Shown here in pieces: positions 55,309 to 63,519 of a DNA stretch of 64,000 nt. Each line of letters opens with the position of its first letter. Position 1 is the stretch's first letter. The DNA lies in assembly GCF_958405895.1 (NCBI RefSeq), contig NZ_CATZAR010000003.1; one strand, written 5' to 3'. A program made the translations under genes and the position numbers. The DNA comes from Ralstonia thomasii. GTDB taxonomy: Bacteria; Pseudomonadota; Gammaproteobacteria; Burkholderiales; Burkholderiaceae. The notes below the pieces were generated by a model. That model worked only from the letters and a program-made list of their open reading frames with translations. It was not told the DNA's origin and did no database searches.

Positions 55309-55451
55309 GTTGGTCGCTTTGTTAAGACGGTGTTAACGCTGCAAGGCAGTGGGCTTCGCTACAATCGGCCCACCCGCGAGCCTCAGCGTCGTCACGTATC
55401 GATGAGCGTCCTGAAGCGGGGCACGATAACAACTCAGGGAAGGGAAAACAG

Positions 55452-56525
55452 ATGAACGACATCGCACGCGAGTCCGTCCTGGGCAGCGCCCCCGCTCCAG
55501 CTGCGCCGCAACCCTTGCGGCTGCGCTTTATTGGCAGCGGCTCGGAATACTTCCGCATCTGGATCGTCAACCTGCTGCTGACCATCGTCACGCTGGGCAT
55601 CTACTCGGCCTGGGCGAAGGTCCGCACGCTTCAGTATTTCTATCGCAACACCCAACTGGCGGGGTCCAGCTTCGATTATCACGGCAGCCCGATCGCCATT
55701 CTCAAGGGCCGCGCGATCATTTTCGTGCTGGCGTTTGCATTCAACCTCCTTGGTCATTCGTCGCCGCTGTTGGGGCTGGCACTGCTTATCGTGATGGCCG
55801 CCGCGTTTCCGTGGCTGCTCGTGCGCTCGCTACGTTTCCGCATGGCCAATTCCAGCTACCGCGGCTTGCGCTTCGCCTTTACGGGCAAGGATGCCGAGGG
55901 CTACATGGTGTTTCTGGTGTGGCCGATCCTCAGCGTGCTCTCGCTGTACCTGCTCGCACCGCTGGCGCACCAGCGCTTCAAGCGTTTCCAGCACAAGAAC
56001 ACGCGCTTCGGTACCGCGCAGTTCGATTTTTCCGGCACGCCGGGCAACTTCTATGGCGTGTATCTGCGCACCTTCGGGCTGGCGATACTGGCGCTCGTGG
56101 TGGCCTCTTGCCTCGCGTTGCTACTGGGTGTGTCGTTGCACCGCGCGCCGGGAGTGGGGCAGATCTTCGGCTTCATCCTCATCGGCCTGTTCATGTATGC
56201 CGCGATGCTGTTCCTGACGCCTTATTTCCTGTCGCGCCTGCAGAACGTGGTGTGGAACCACACCACGCTGGGCGCGCATCGCTTCCAGAGCCAGGTGGGT
56301 GCGGGCAAGCTGTTCTGGATTTTCGTATCCAATGCGGTGCTGATCCTGATCACCATCGGCTTGTTCACGCCGTTCGCACGCGTGCGCACGGCACGCTACA
56401 AGCTCGACTCGGTGACGATGATCGCGGCCGGTTCGCTAGATACCTTCGTTGCCGGCGAAACCACCAACGTAGGCGCGCTGGGCGACGCCACAGTGGACTG
56501 GTACGACATCGATATCGCGCTGTAA
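55452..56525 (+). CDS. DUF898/YjgN-type inner-membrane protein
   Basis: The 357-residue protein has the repeated DUF898 module: RFIGSGSEYFRIWIVNLLLT, GIYSAWAKVRTLQYFYRNT and a second copy near the C-terminus (GLFTPFARVRTARYKLD). About seven membrane helices are visible. Members often sit beside an M48 peptidase gene, as here (27 bp). The function is unknown; the pairing suggests membrane-protein quality control. Confidence 0.88.
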   Translation: MNDIARESVLGSAPAPAAPQPLRLRFIGSGSEYFRIWIVNLLLTIVTLGIYSAWAKVRTLQYFYRNTQLAGSSFDYHGSPIAILKGRAIIFVLAFAFNLLGHSSPLLGLALLIVMAAAFPWLLVRSLRFRMANSSYRGLRFAFTGKDAEGYMVFLVWPILSVLSLYLLAPLAHQRFKRFQHKNTRFGTAQFDFSGTPGNFYGVYLRTFGLAILALVVASCLALLLGVSLHRAPGVGQIFGFILIGLFMYAAMLFLTPYFLSRLQNVVWNHTTLGAHRFQSQVGAGKLFWIFVSNAVLILITIGLFTPFARVRTARYKLDSVTMIAAGSLDTFVAGETTNVGALGDATVDWYDIDIAL

Positions 56526-56552
56526 ACGCGCTGCAAGGCAGGGGCACCCGCT

Positions 56553-57638
56553 GTGATTCTCGCGACCTACTTCGACGGCCGTACCTCGCGCGCGCAACCC
56601 GTGCGTCTTGCTGTCGAGGCGGGCGAGGCGGTGCTGTTCGAGCCCGAGGGCACGGTGCTGCGCCGCGCGCCGCTCGCTACGCTGCGGGTGTCGGAGCGCG
56701 TCAAGCATGCACCGCGCTTGATCACCTTCGAAGACGGCGCGTTTTGCGAGATCACCGACCCGGCGGAGCAGACGTCGCTGAATGCGCTGCTGCATCGCAC
56801 CGGCTATCGCGAAGGCTGGGTCGTGCGGGCGCAGAACAGCTGGAAGCTGGCGCTGGGCTCGCTGCTGGCCATGGTGGTGGTGCTGGCGCTGGGGTATCGC
56901 TACGGCTTGCCCTGGGGCGCCAAGGTGATGGCCGGCATGGTGCCGCAGCGTGCGGAAGCGCAACTCGGGCGCAGCACGCTCAAAGCAATGGACGAGCGCT
57001 GGTTGCGGCCCAGCAAGCTGCCAGCCGCGCTGCAGGACCGCATCCGCGCACGCTTTGCAGCACTGCACAAGCCGCCGCAGGCCACGCACACGTATCACAT
57101 CGTGTTTCGGGACGCCGACATCGGCGCCAATGCCTTTGCGCTGCCCGGCGGCGATATCGTCGTGACCGACGCGCTGGTCAAGCTGGTGGGTGAGGGCGAT
57201 GGTCTGACGGGTGTGCTGGCGCACGAGGCGGGTCACGTTGAATATCGCCATGGGCTGCGGCAGGTGATTCAGTCATCGGCCATTGGGGCAACGGCGGCGC
57301 TGCTGTTTGGCGATGTCTCGACGATTCTGTCGGGCGTGCCGGCGGCGCTGCTGACACTGCGCTATTCACGCGACTACGAGCGCGATGCCGACCGCTATGC
57401 CGCGTTGCTGCTGCAGGAGAACGGCTTATCCGTTGCCGCATTTGCCGACGTGCTGCAGGCGCTGGAAGACACGCATGGCGGCACGCGCAAGGCAGATGCC
57501 GCCAAGAAGACCGATGCCGCCAGCGATGACGATGCAGCGGCGTTCTTCTCGTCTCATCCGCTGACGCGCGAACGCATCGACACGCTGCGCCGTTTTGACC
57601 GCACGCACGGCGGCAGTGACAACAACGACGCGGACTGA
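56553..57638 (+). CDS. M48-family membrane metallopeptidase
   Basis: The 361-residue zinc peptidase has the HExxH site HEAGH at residues 224-228, one N-terminal membrane helix (about 95-115, LALGSLLAMVVVLALGY) and a peptidase domain with YERDADRYAALLL as third-ligand region. It starts with GTG. It is 27 bp downstream of the DUF898 gene, a recurrent pair. M48 enzymes such as HtpX and BepA degrade damaged envelope proteins; the target here is unknown. Confidence 0.92.
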   Translation: MILATYFDGRTSRAQPVRLAVEAGEAVLFEPEGTVLRRAPLATLRVSERVKHAPRLITFEDGAFCEITDPAEQTSLNALLHRTGYREGWVVRAQNSWKLALGSLLAMVVVLALGYRYGLPWGAKVMAGMVPQRAEAQLGRSTLKAMDERWLRPSKLPAALQDRIRARFAALHKPPQATHTYHIVFRDADIGANAFALPGGDIVVTDALVKLVGEGDGLTGVLAHEAGHVEYRHGLRQVIQSSAIGATAALLFGDVSTILSGVPAALLTLRYSRDYERDADRYAALLLQENGLSVAAFADVLQALEDTHGGTRKADAAKKTDAASDDDAAAFFSSHPLTRERIDTLRRFDRTHGGSDNNDAD

Positions 57639-57756
57639 CGCGGCACGCACGCCGCTCGCCACGCTCGTCCAATTCCCGGCGCCTTCGTCATCCCTTTGAT
57701 TGATTTCCCCTTTGCCTCACGCCACCAAGAATGGTGGCAGAGGGACGGGGGACATC

Positions 57757-58203
57757 ATGCGACATGCTGAAACGGGCGTCATGAACGCATTGGCAGGTCT
57801 GCTGCCGCCAACGCTTGCGCAGCGGCTGCCAGATCCCATGATGGTGATCCGCGTGTTCCGCTTCGGGGTCTCCGGTGTTGCGGCCACCGGCATGCACGTT
57901 GCCATCGCCACCACGCTCATCAACGGCTTTTCTGCCTCTCAGGTGACGGCCAACGGCGTAGCGTTCGTCTGCGCCAACGTCTGCTCGTACCTGCTCAACG
58001 CGCTGTGGAGTTTCTCGGCCAAGCCGGGGCGCGCCAATTTCCTGCGCTTCTACGCCGTCTCACTGCTCTGTCTGGCGCTGACGCTTGCGATCTCGTGGCT
58101 GGCCCAGACGTTGGGCCTGAGCTACTGGGTCGGGCTTGCGGTCATCCTGTCGGTGGTGCCGCCGCTCACCTTCTTAATGCATCGGTTCTGGACGTTCCGC
58201 TAG
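57757..58203 (+). CDS. GtrA-family membrane protein
   Basis: The 148-residue protein has four membrane helices and the family signature FRFGVSGVAATGMHVAIATT and LNALWSFSAK. GtrA proteins help move undecaprenyl-linked glucose or other lipid-linked sugars across the inner membrane for O-antigen or teichoic-acid modification. GAGGGA precedes the ATG at 57757, chosen over a longer frame. No glycosyltransferase gene is adjacent, so the partner is not visible. Confidence 0.88.
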   Translation: MRHAETGVMNALAGLLPPTLAQRLPDPMMVIRVFRFGVSGVAATGMHVAIATTLINGFSASQVTANGVAFVCANVCSYLLNALWSFSAKPGRANFLRFYAVSLLCLALTLAISWLAQTLGLSYWVGLAVILSVVPPLTFLMHRFWTFR

Positions 58204-58424
58204 CGGAGGGCAACATGGGCTGCCTGCACAAACCGCCCGCAATGCAAGCGACCAAGCGGCTTCGCGTTTCACTACTGAATCATACCTACGGCCAGTTTCG
58301 GACTGCGTCTGTGGCGGCTACAACTGACGATAAGGGACGGGGAAATCTGCAAGCGACCGGCGAGCCGCGGCAGGTAGTCGATACAACGCCCGATAGCCAT
58401 TCACACCGGCGGAGGCGAAGGCAT

Positions 58425-59669
58425 ATGCGCACGCATACCAAACAGAGAGAACGCGGGGCGGTGCTCCCGATGGTGGGCCTGATGCTTGCCGTGTTGCTCG
58501 GAATGGCAGGTTTGGTGATCGACCTGAGCGGGTTGTTTGTGGCCAAGACGGAGCTTCAGTCAGCGGTGGATAGCTGTGCCTTGTCGGCGGCCCAGGAGCT
58601 GGATGGCGCCTCCGATGCGCTGACACGGGCAACGAATGCGGGGGTGACAGCGGGCAATGCCAACCGTGTTGTCTATCAAGCATCTTCTGCGTCGTTGGCC
58701 AATGCTGACGTCACGTTCAGCACGGCACTGAACGGCACCTACAGTGCGGCCGGAGTGGCGTCCAGTTCGTCCAGCTATGTCAAGTGCAAGCACTCAAAAA
58801 GTGGGATCACGGCGCGCCTGATCAAGTTCGTTGGCGGTGCCAACAGCTATGCCGTTGCCGCGCTGGCGGTCGCCACGCGTGTGCATGCGCAGAGCACGTG
58901 CCCGATTCCGGTCGCCTTGATCCCGAAAACCGGCGGGACGGCACCCAACTATGGTTTCCAGGTTGGTGAGTGGGTCAGCATGCTGTACTCAGGCGGCTCT
59001 ACTACGCCAGGTGAGATGGGCTGGTACAACCTCGACGGCTCCACCAATGCCAACGAGACAAAGACCGAAATGGATCAGGGCTACTGCAATTCCAAGATCG
59101 GCGACCAACTGGGCACGCCTGGTGCGAAAGTGTCCGTTGACGACAATTGGAACGCACGCTTTGGCATCTACAAGAACAAGTCCAATGCGTCGCAACTGCA
59201 GCCGGATTTCACGGGCTACTCCTACACGTCCACCAACTGGACAAACACGGTGCCGCAGAACGCTTACAGCGGCACGCCGGCATCGGGTTCCGACAAGAGC
59301 GCTGCCAACTTCAAGAACAAACGGCTTGCCTACGCCAACTATGACGATACCGGTACGAGTGTTTCCGGCGGCGACAAGATCACCGGGCTCAACGTCAAGG
59401 GCGGCTACAAAAACCTCGCTACCAGCGGGAGCAGCGGCGACCTTGCCACCTATGGGGTGAACCGGCGCGTTGTCCTGGTGCCCGTCATCTCGTCCGCGTC
59501 AAAGATCATCGACTACGCCTGCATGCTGATGTTGCAGCCCATTGACGGTGTCCACAACACGCCGCAGTTCGAGTTCCTGGGCAACGCAGGGAGCGCCAGC
59601 AGCCCGTGTTCACCCAGTGGTCTGGCAGGCGGCAGCAAGGGCCCTTTGGTTCCAGCATTGGTGCAGTAG
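58425..59669 (+). CDS. TadG-like Flp pilus assembly protein
   Basis: The 414-residue protein has the TadE/TadG N-terminal segment (RERGAVLPMVGLMLAVLLGMAGLVIDLSG), one membrane anchor, and a long Ser/Thr/Asn-rich extracytoplasmic part with a beta-rich end. GGAGG lies upstream of the ATG at 58425; an extension to 58214 would add an arginine-rich stretch. It starts the forward Tad operon (TadG-TadE-TadE). TadG proteins anchor or terminate the tight-adherence pilus; the exact role is not settled. Confidence 0.88.
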   Translation: MRTHTKQRERGAVLPMVGLMLAVLLGMAGLVIDLSGLFVAKTELQSAVDSCALSAAQELDGASDALTRATNAGVTAGNANRVVYQASSASLANADVTFSTALNGTYSAAGVASSSSSYVKCKHSKSGITARLIKFVGGANSYAVAALAVATRVHAQSTCPIPVALIPKTGGTAPNYGFQVGEWVSMLYSGGSTTPGEMGWYNLDGSTNANETKTEMDQGYCNSKIGDQLGTPGAKVSVDDNWNARFGIYKNKSNASQLQPDFTGYSYTSTNWTNTVPQNAYSGTPASGSDKSAANFKNKRLAYANYDDTGTSVSGGDKITGLNVKGGYKNLATSGSSGDLATYGVNRRVVLVPVISSASKIIDYACMLMLQPIDGVHNTPQFEFLGNAGSASSPCSPSGLAGGSKGPLVPALVQ

Positions 59670-59678
59670 GAGCGAACC

Positions 59679-60176
59679 ATGAAGACACGACAACGACAAC
59701 ATGGCGTGGCGCTGGTCGAACTGGCCATCATGCTCAGCCTGCTGCTGGCCATCACCTTTGGGATAACGGAGTTCGGCCGGGCCATCTACACCTACAACAC
59801 CCTGGCAAAGGCCACACGAGACGCCACCCGCTACCTGAGCACGCAGGCCGCCGGCAACGCGACCTCCTATGCGACTGCAACAAATCTGGCGGTCTACGGC
59901 ACGCCGACGGTTGGCAGCAAGCAAGCGCCGCTGGTCCCCGGGCTGACATCGAGCATGGTGTCCATCTGCGATGCGTCCAACACGAGCTGCACGTCCAACA
60001 TTGCGCAAGGGACCAACCCGGCCATCAACACCGTCACCGTCACGATCTCGGGCTACACGTTCAACCCGGTGATCGACATGATGGCGTTCCTGCGATTCTA
60101 TGCGGGCGGCAAAGGGTCGATCACTTCGTTCCCATTTGGGAACATCTCAGTGACCATGAGGCAGTCCTATGAATAA
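59679..60176 (+). CDS. TadE-like pseudopilin (first)
   Basis: The 165-residue protein has the TadE N-terminal signature GVALVELAIMLSLLLAITFG and EFGRAIYTYNTLAKATRDATR. It is a minor pseudopilin processed by the TadV prepilin peptidase. It lies 9 bp after TadG and overlaps the next TadE gene by 8 nt. Secreted part about 140 residues, with a beta-rich C-terminus. Confidence 0.9.
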   Translation: MKTRQRQHGVALVELAIMLSLLLAITFGITEFGRAIYTYNTLAKATRDATRYLSTQAAGNATSYATATNLAVYGTPTVGSKQAPLVPGLTSSMVSICDASNTSCTSNIAQGTNPAINTVTVTISGYTFNPVIDMMAFLRFYAGGKGSITSFPFGNISVTMRQSYE

Positions 60177-60615
60177 ACATCAGAAAGGAACGACGGCGGT
60201 TGAGTTTGCCATTGTGGTGGCGCTCTTTCTGACGGTACTGCTTGGCATCCTCGACTTTGGGCGCATTCTCTTTACCTGGAACGCCGTGGGAGAAGCGACG
60301 CGCTGGGGGGCGCGACAGGCGGTGGTTTGCGGGCAGGGGTCGACATCTGTGTTGGGTAAGATGCAGACCATTCTTCCGACGCTCACGTCTGCGAATGTGT
60401 CGGTGCAGTGGTACGACACCAGTGGGGCGGTGAGTACCAGCTGTGACGCTACGAGCTGCGGTGGTGTTGCAGTCAGCGTGACCGGTATGACGGTGGCGCC
60501 TTATTCGCCGGCTACCTGGATTGGATTTTCACGGCTTGCCGTGCCGGGGTTTTCTACTTACTTGCCGCGGGAGATCATGGGGCAGGACCCTAATAGCAGT
60601 AGTGTCTGCTCCTGA
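60169..60615 (+). CDS. TadE-like pseudopilin (second)
   Basis: The 148-residue protein has GTTAVEFAIVVALFLTVLLG and DFGRILFTWNAVGEATRWGARQ, the TadE signature. It overlaps the preceding gene by 8 nt and is followed by a terminator. It probably works with the first TadE in priming or capping the Flp pilus. The major Flp pilin and TadV are not in this window. Confidence 0.9.
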   Translation: MNKHQKGTTAVEFAIVVALFLTVLLGILDFGRILFTWNAVGEATRWGARQAVVCGQGSTSVLGKMQTILPTLTSANVSVQWYDTSGAVSTSCDATSCGGVAVSVTGMTVAPYSPATWIGFSRLAVPGFSTYLPREIMGQDPNSSSVCS

Positions 60616-60630
60616 GTCAGCTTCTTAATG

Positions 60631-60656
60631 GTGTGGGTCTGGCCCACTGTTTTTTC
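60631..60656 (+). terminator. Terminator of the forward Tad operon
   Basis: GTGGG and CCCAC pair across a 5-nt loop at 60633-60647, followed by TGTTTTTT. It lies 17 bp after the last TadE stop. Confidence 0.75.
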
Positions 60657-60688
60657 GGGGGATGGGCTTAGTGGTCCATCCCCTTTTG

Positions 60689-60746
60689 CATTTCCTGCCG
60701 GGCTTGACCGACTCTCTTGGTCTTGCCAAAGAAACTGAGCAAAAAA
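60689..60746 (+). repeat. Left arm of a 58-bp perfect inverted repeat
   Basis: This stretch begins CATTTCCTGCCGGGCTTGAC and ends with six As. It is exactly the reverse complement of 61170-61227. Weaker similarity extends outward to about 60671 and inward to about 60765. The arms are 423 bp apart and run over the inter-operon region. Confidence 0.9.
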
Positions 60747-60960
60747 AGCGTGCCCGAGATGGCGAAAGACTCCTTGAATTTATGTCGCAGTGGAAGGGAA
60801 AAACTTGCTGCGCTCAGGCAGTTTCCGCTTCCTTTTCTTCGCAACAAAATCCAAGGCGCCATCAAGAGCGGGGACGATCAAATCGTATAGAGGTCGGCGC
60901 AGCTTTACTCGCCGTGTAGGTTGAGTTGATTCTTAGTTTCGGCGCCACGTTCAGCACATT

Positions 60961-61010
60961 AAAGAAAAAGGCCAGCCCATCGTGAGGTTGGCCTTGTCGT
61001 TTGGGCTGGC
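60961..61010 (-). terminator. Candidate terminator for the reverse Tad operon
   Basis: GCCAGCCCA (60971-60979) and TGGGCTGGC (61002-61010) pair across a 22-nt loop. On the minus strand the stem is followed by CCTTTTTCTTT, so it would stop transcripts coming from the TadA-TadB-TadC operon. Confidence 0.55.
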
Positions 61011-61169
61011 GTCCAGAGGGTTTGGTCTTTGATTTCCCCGCACGAGATGTCGCTTTGAATTTCTACAAACGGCCGGGAAAAAGGTGGGGAACTGTCCGAG
61101 CGAAGCGACTCCTCCCAACCTCTCCCGACTTACGCAAATCCAAGAGGCAGTCGCCGTCTCGGGCACGCC

Positions 61170-61227
61170 TTTTTTGCTCAGTTTCTTTGGCAAGACCAAG
61201 AGAGTCGGTCAAGCCCGGCAGGAAATG
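61170..61227 (-). repeat. Right arm of the 58-bp perfect inverted repeat
   Basis: Exact reverse complement of 60689-60746. It begins with six Ts and ends GGAAATG on the plus strand. Together with the left arm it can form a large stem-loop on either strand. Confidence 0.9.
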
Positions 61228-61449
61228 AAAGAGGGAATGGACCACAAAGGGCCACCCTGGCAGGGCGCGAAAGGAGGGCAAACCACCAAGCTCAACCCCG
61301 AAGCCGACGCACCACGAAGCCCAACCCCAAACGCTAAAGATACAAAGGAAAAAACCCGGCGCGCGTCCGGGAACAGGACCACCGCGCTAGCACATACGCC
61401 AGGTGATAGTCCGGGGGCCGTTACTACCAGTTATTTGCGCGCTCGCATG

Positions 61450-62412
61450 TCAGCCTCCCGAGGCTGTCATGGTCGGCAGCAGCACACGGTAGATCTGGAT
61501 GAATGCTGGGCCGAGCAACACCAGAAGCAGCGTAGGGAAGATGAAGAAGATCAGCGGGAAGAGCAGCTTCAGCGCGATCTTGGCGGCCTGTTCTTCGGCA
61601 CGCATGCGGCGCTTGGTACGCAGCATGTCTGACAACACGCGCAGCGAGTCGGCAAGGCTGGTACCGAAACGGTCAGCCTGGATCAGCATCGATGCAAACC
61701 GGTCGACGTCTTCCACACCGGTGCGCAGCGCCAGGTTGGTGAGTGCCTTTTCCTTCGGAAACCCGGAACGCAGTTCCAGCAGCGTGAGTTCCATTTCTTC
61801 AGCCATTACGGGGCAGCGCAGCGCGAGTTCGTCCGACACGCGCATCATGGCAGCGTCCAGGCCGAGCCCGGCTTCTACACACACCGTGAGCAAGTCAAGC
61901 ATATCGGGAAATTCTTCAAATACATCTCGCTGACGATGCTCGACCTTGCGTGCCAGTGCCGCATTGGGCAGGTAATAGCCAATGGCGCTCAGCAGCCCCA
62001 GAACAGCGAGGACCACCTCCTGGTCGTGATGTTCCGGCCGGCTGCTCAGCACCAGCAGTGCCGCCAGCGGTAAGAGGATCGCGAGCACCGTCTTCACAGC
62101 AAAGTACAGCGACGGCGCCCACGGTTGCCGCCAGCCGGCATTCATGAAGCGGATGCGCAGTTGCGAGTTCTCCCAGCCATCTTTGGGCAACGACAGTTGC
62201 GAGACCGGCTTGGCCCACGTGGCCAATTTCTCTACCCAGGCATGGTCAGGGCCCCCGGCCAGGTCTGCACCCACGGTCTGACCGCCGATCTGTTGTATCC
62301 GCCCGCGTGCGCGGTTCGGAGAGAACAGGTGCAATAGCCCGAGCGCACCGCCAAAGGCAGCCACGAAGATCAGGACCAGGATGAAATATTGATTGGAATA
62401 GAGCGCTTGCAT
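61450..62412 (-). CDS. tadC: TadC-like inner-membrane protein of the Flp pilus machine
   Basis: The 320-residue protein is a type II secretion F-domain protein with three membrane helices (near residues 8-28, 110-150 and at the C-terminus). The conserved core is DMLDLLTVCVEAGLGLDAAMMRV. TadB and TadC together form the inner-membrane platform that the TadA ATPase drives. GGAGG lies 5 nt before the ATG at 62412; a longer frame upstream overlaps the interval to tadB and is rejected. Confidence 0.92.
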   Translation of the reverse strand: MQALYSNQYFILVLIFVAAFGGALGLLHLFSPNRARGRIQQIGGQTVGADLAGGPDHAWVEKLATWAKPVSQLSLPKDGWENSQLRIRFMNAGWRQPWAPSLYFAVKTVLAILLPLAALLVLSSRPEHHDQEVVLAVLGLLSAIGYYLPNAALARKVEHRQRDVFEEFPDMLDLLTVCVEAGLGLDAAMMRVSDELALRCPVMAEEMELTLLELRSGFPKEKALTNLALRTGVEDVDRFASMLIQADRFGTSLADSLRVLSDMLRTKRRMRAEEQAAKIALKLLFPLIFFIFPTLLLVLLGPAFIQIYRVLLPTMTASGG

Positions 62413-62477
62413 GATCGCCTCCCCCCAAGAATACGAAGTCACGTTGTGAGGTTCCCGTGCTGCATATCGCACGTCCG

Positions 62478-63455
62478 TCAGACCCGGATGCGGATGATCT
62501 TGCGCATCCAGATCAGGCCCATCACCATGTTGAACAGCGCCAGGCCGATCATCTTCAGGCCCATCGGGTCCGTCCATAGCACCTTCATGAAGTCGGGATT
62601 GACAAGGAGAATCATGCCGGCGGTGCAGAAGGGCAGCAGCCCGAGAATCCACGCCGACAAACGCCCTTCGGCTGACAGCACGCGGATCTTGTCGTACAGC
62701 TTCAGGCGCTCGCGCACAAGGTTGCCGATTGTGTCGAGAATCTCCGCCAGGTTGCCGCCGCTTTCGCGTTGGATTAGCACGGCAATCACGAAGTAGCGCA
62801 GGTCATTGACGGGCACCCGCTTGGCCAGGTTGGTCAAGGCTTCATCGAGCGATACGCCGTAGTTGATTTCTTCGAATGTAGTGTGGAACTCGGGACCCAT
62901 GGGCTCCTTAATCTCTTGCCCGACCATGCCTAGCGCGCTGGCGAAGGAGTGGCCGGCACGTAGTGCACGGGCAATCATGTCCACCGCGTCGGGAAGCTGC
63001 GCCTCCAGCTTCTTCAGGCGTTTGCGCCGCTGCGATGCGATGTGCAAGACCGGCAGCGCAGACATGAGCAACGCGCAGGCCGTCACGATGCCAAACGGGA
63101 CCGGCAGCAACGCACCTACTGCCAGCACTCCGGCGCCAGTCAGGATGGTGTATCCCAGGAGCTGCGCGACCGACCAAGCGCTGCCGGATTGCTCCAGCCA
63201 ACGGTCAATCGTGCTCACGCGGGGGAGGCTCATCAACCAGCGCTGGAACTGGGGCGATTCGCTCAGCAGGCGTTTCTTCAGAATCGAGAGCTGTTCAGTG
63301 CCGATGTGTCCGCCCGCGGACAGCGCGCGGATGCGGGCATCAACGCGCTTGGCCTCGGGGCCGTGGTAGTTGTTCCACCACTGGTAGACCCCCTCGATGC
63401 AGAGTACGACGGCCGCGAACAGCAGGATTGCGAACGCGTAGAAGATTTCGTTCAT
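62478..63455 (-). CDS. tadB: TadB-like inner-membrane protein of the Flp pilus machine
   Basis: The 325-residue protein has a T2SSF domain with QLPDAVDMIARALRAGHSFASALGMVG and a closing helix pair near the C-terminus (LLPFCTAGMILLVNPDF). It acts as platform protein with TadC. It lies between tadA (64 bp upstream) and tadC (65 bp downstream) on the minus strand. Length and motif order are typical. Confidence 0.93.
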   Translation of the reverse strand: MNEIFYAFAILLFAAVVLCIEGVYQWWNNYHGPEAKRVDARIRALSAGGHIGTEQLSILKKRLLSESPQFQRWLMSLPRVSTIDRWLEQSGSAWSVAQLLGYTILTGAGVLAVGALLPVPFGIVTACALLMSALPVLHIASQRRKRLKKLEAQLPDAVDMIARALRAGHSFASALGMVGQEIKEPMGPEFHTTFEEINYGVSLDEALTNLAKRVPVNDLRYFVIAVLIQRESGGNLAEILDTIGNLVRERLKLYDKIRVLSAEGRLSAWILGLLPFCTAGMILLVNPDFMKVLWTDPMGLKMIGLALFNMVMGLIWMRKIIRIRV

Positions 63456-63519
63456 TTAGGGTGCCCCCGTTTCTAGATCGCGCTTGGACCACACTGGTGG
63501 TGGCTCTGGCTTCAAGCCT

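Larger units (their letters stand above)
60657..61449. other. Intergenic repeat region between convergent Tad operons
   Basis: No gene is called. The region holds a long inverted repeat and a minus-strand hairpin terminator. Frames that include SFFGKTKRVGQARQEM occur on both arms and correspond to a repeat found between genes in many Burkholderiales (from memory); I treat it as non-coding. Confidence 0.7.

Noticed and set aside
60668..60865. Minus-strand frame including SFFGKTKRVGQARQEM
   Set aside because: The same peptide appears on both arms of the inverted repeat; it is a translated intergenic repeat, not a gene.
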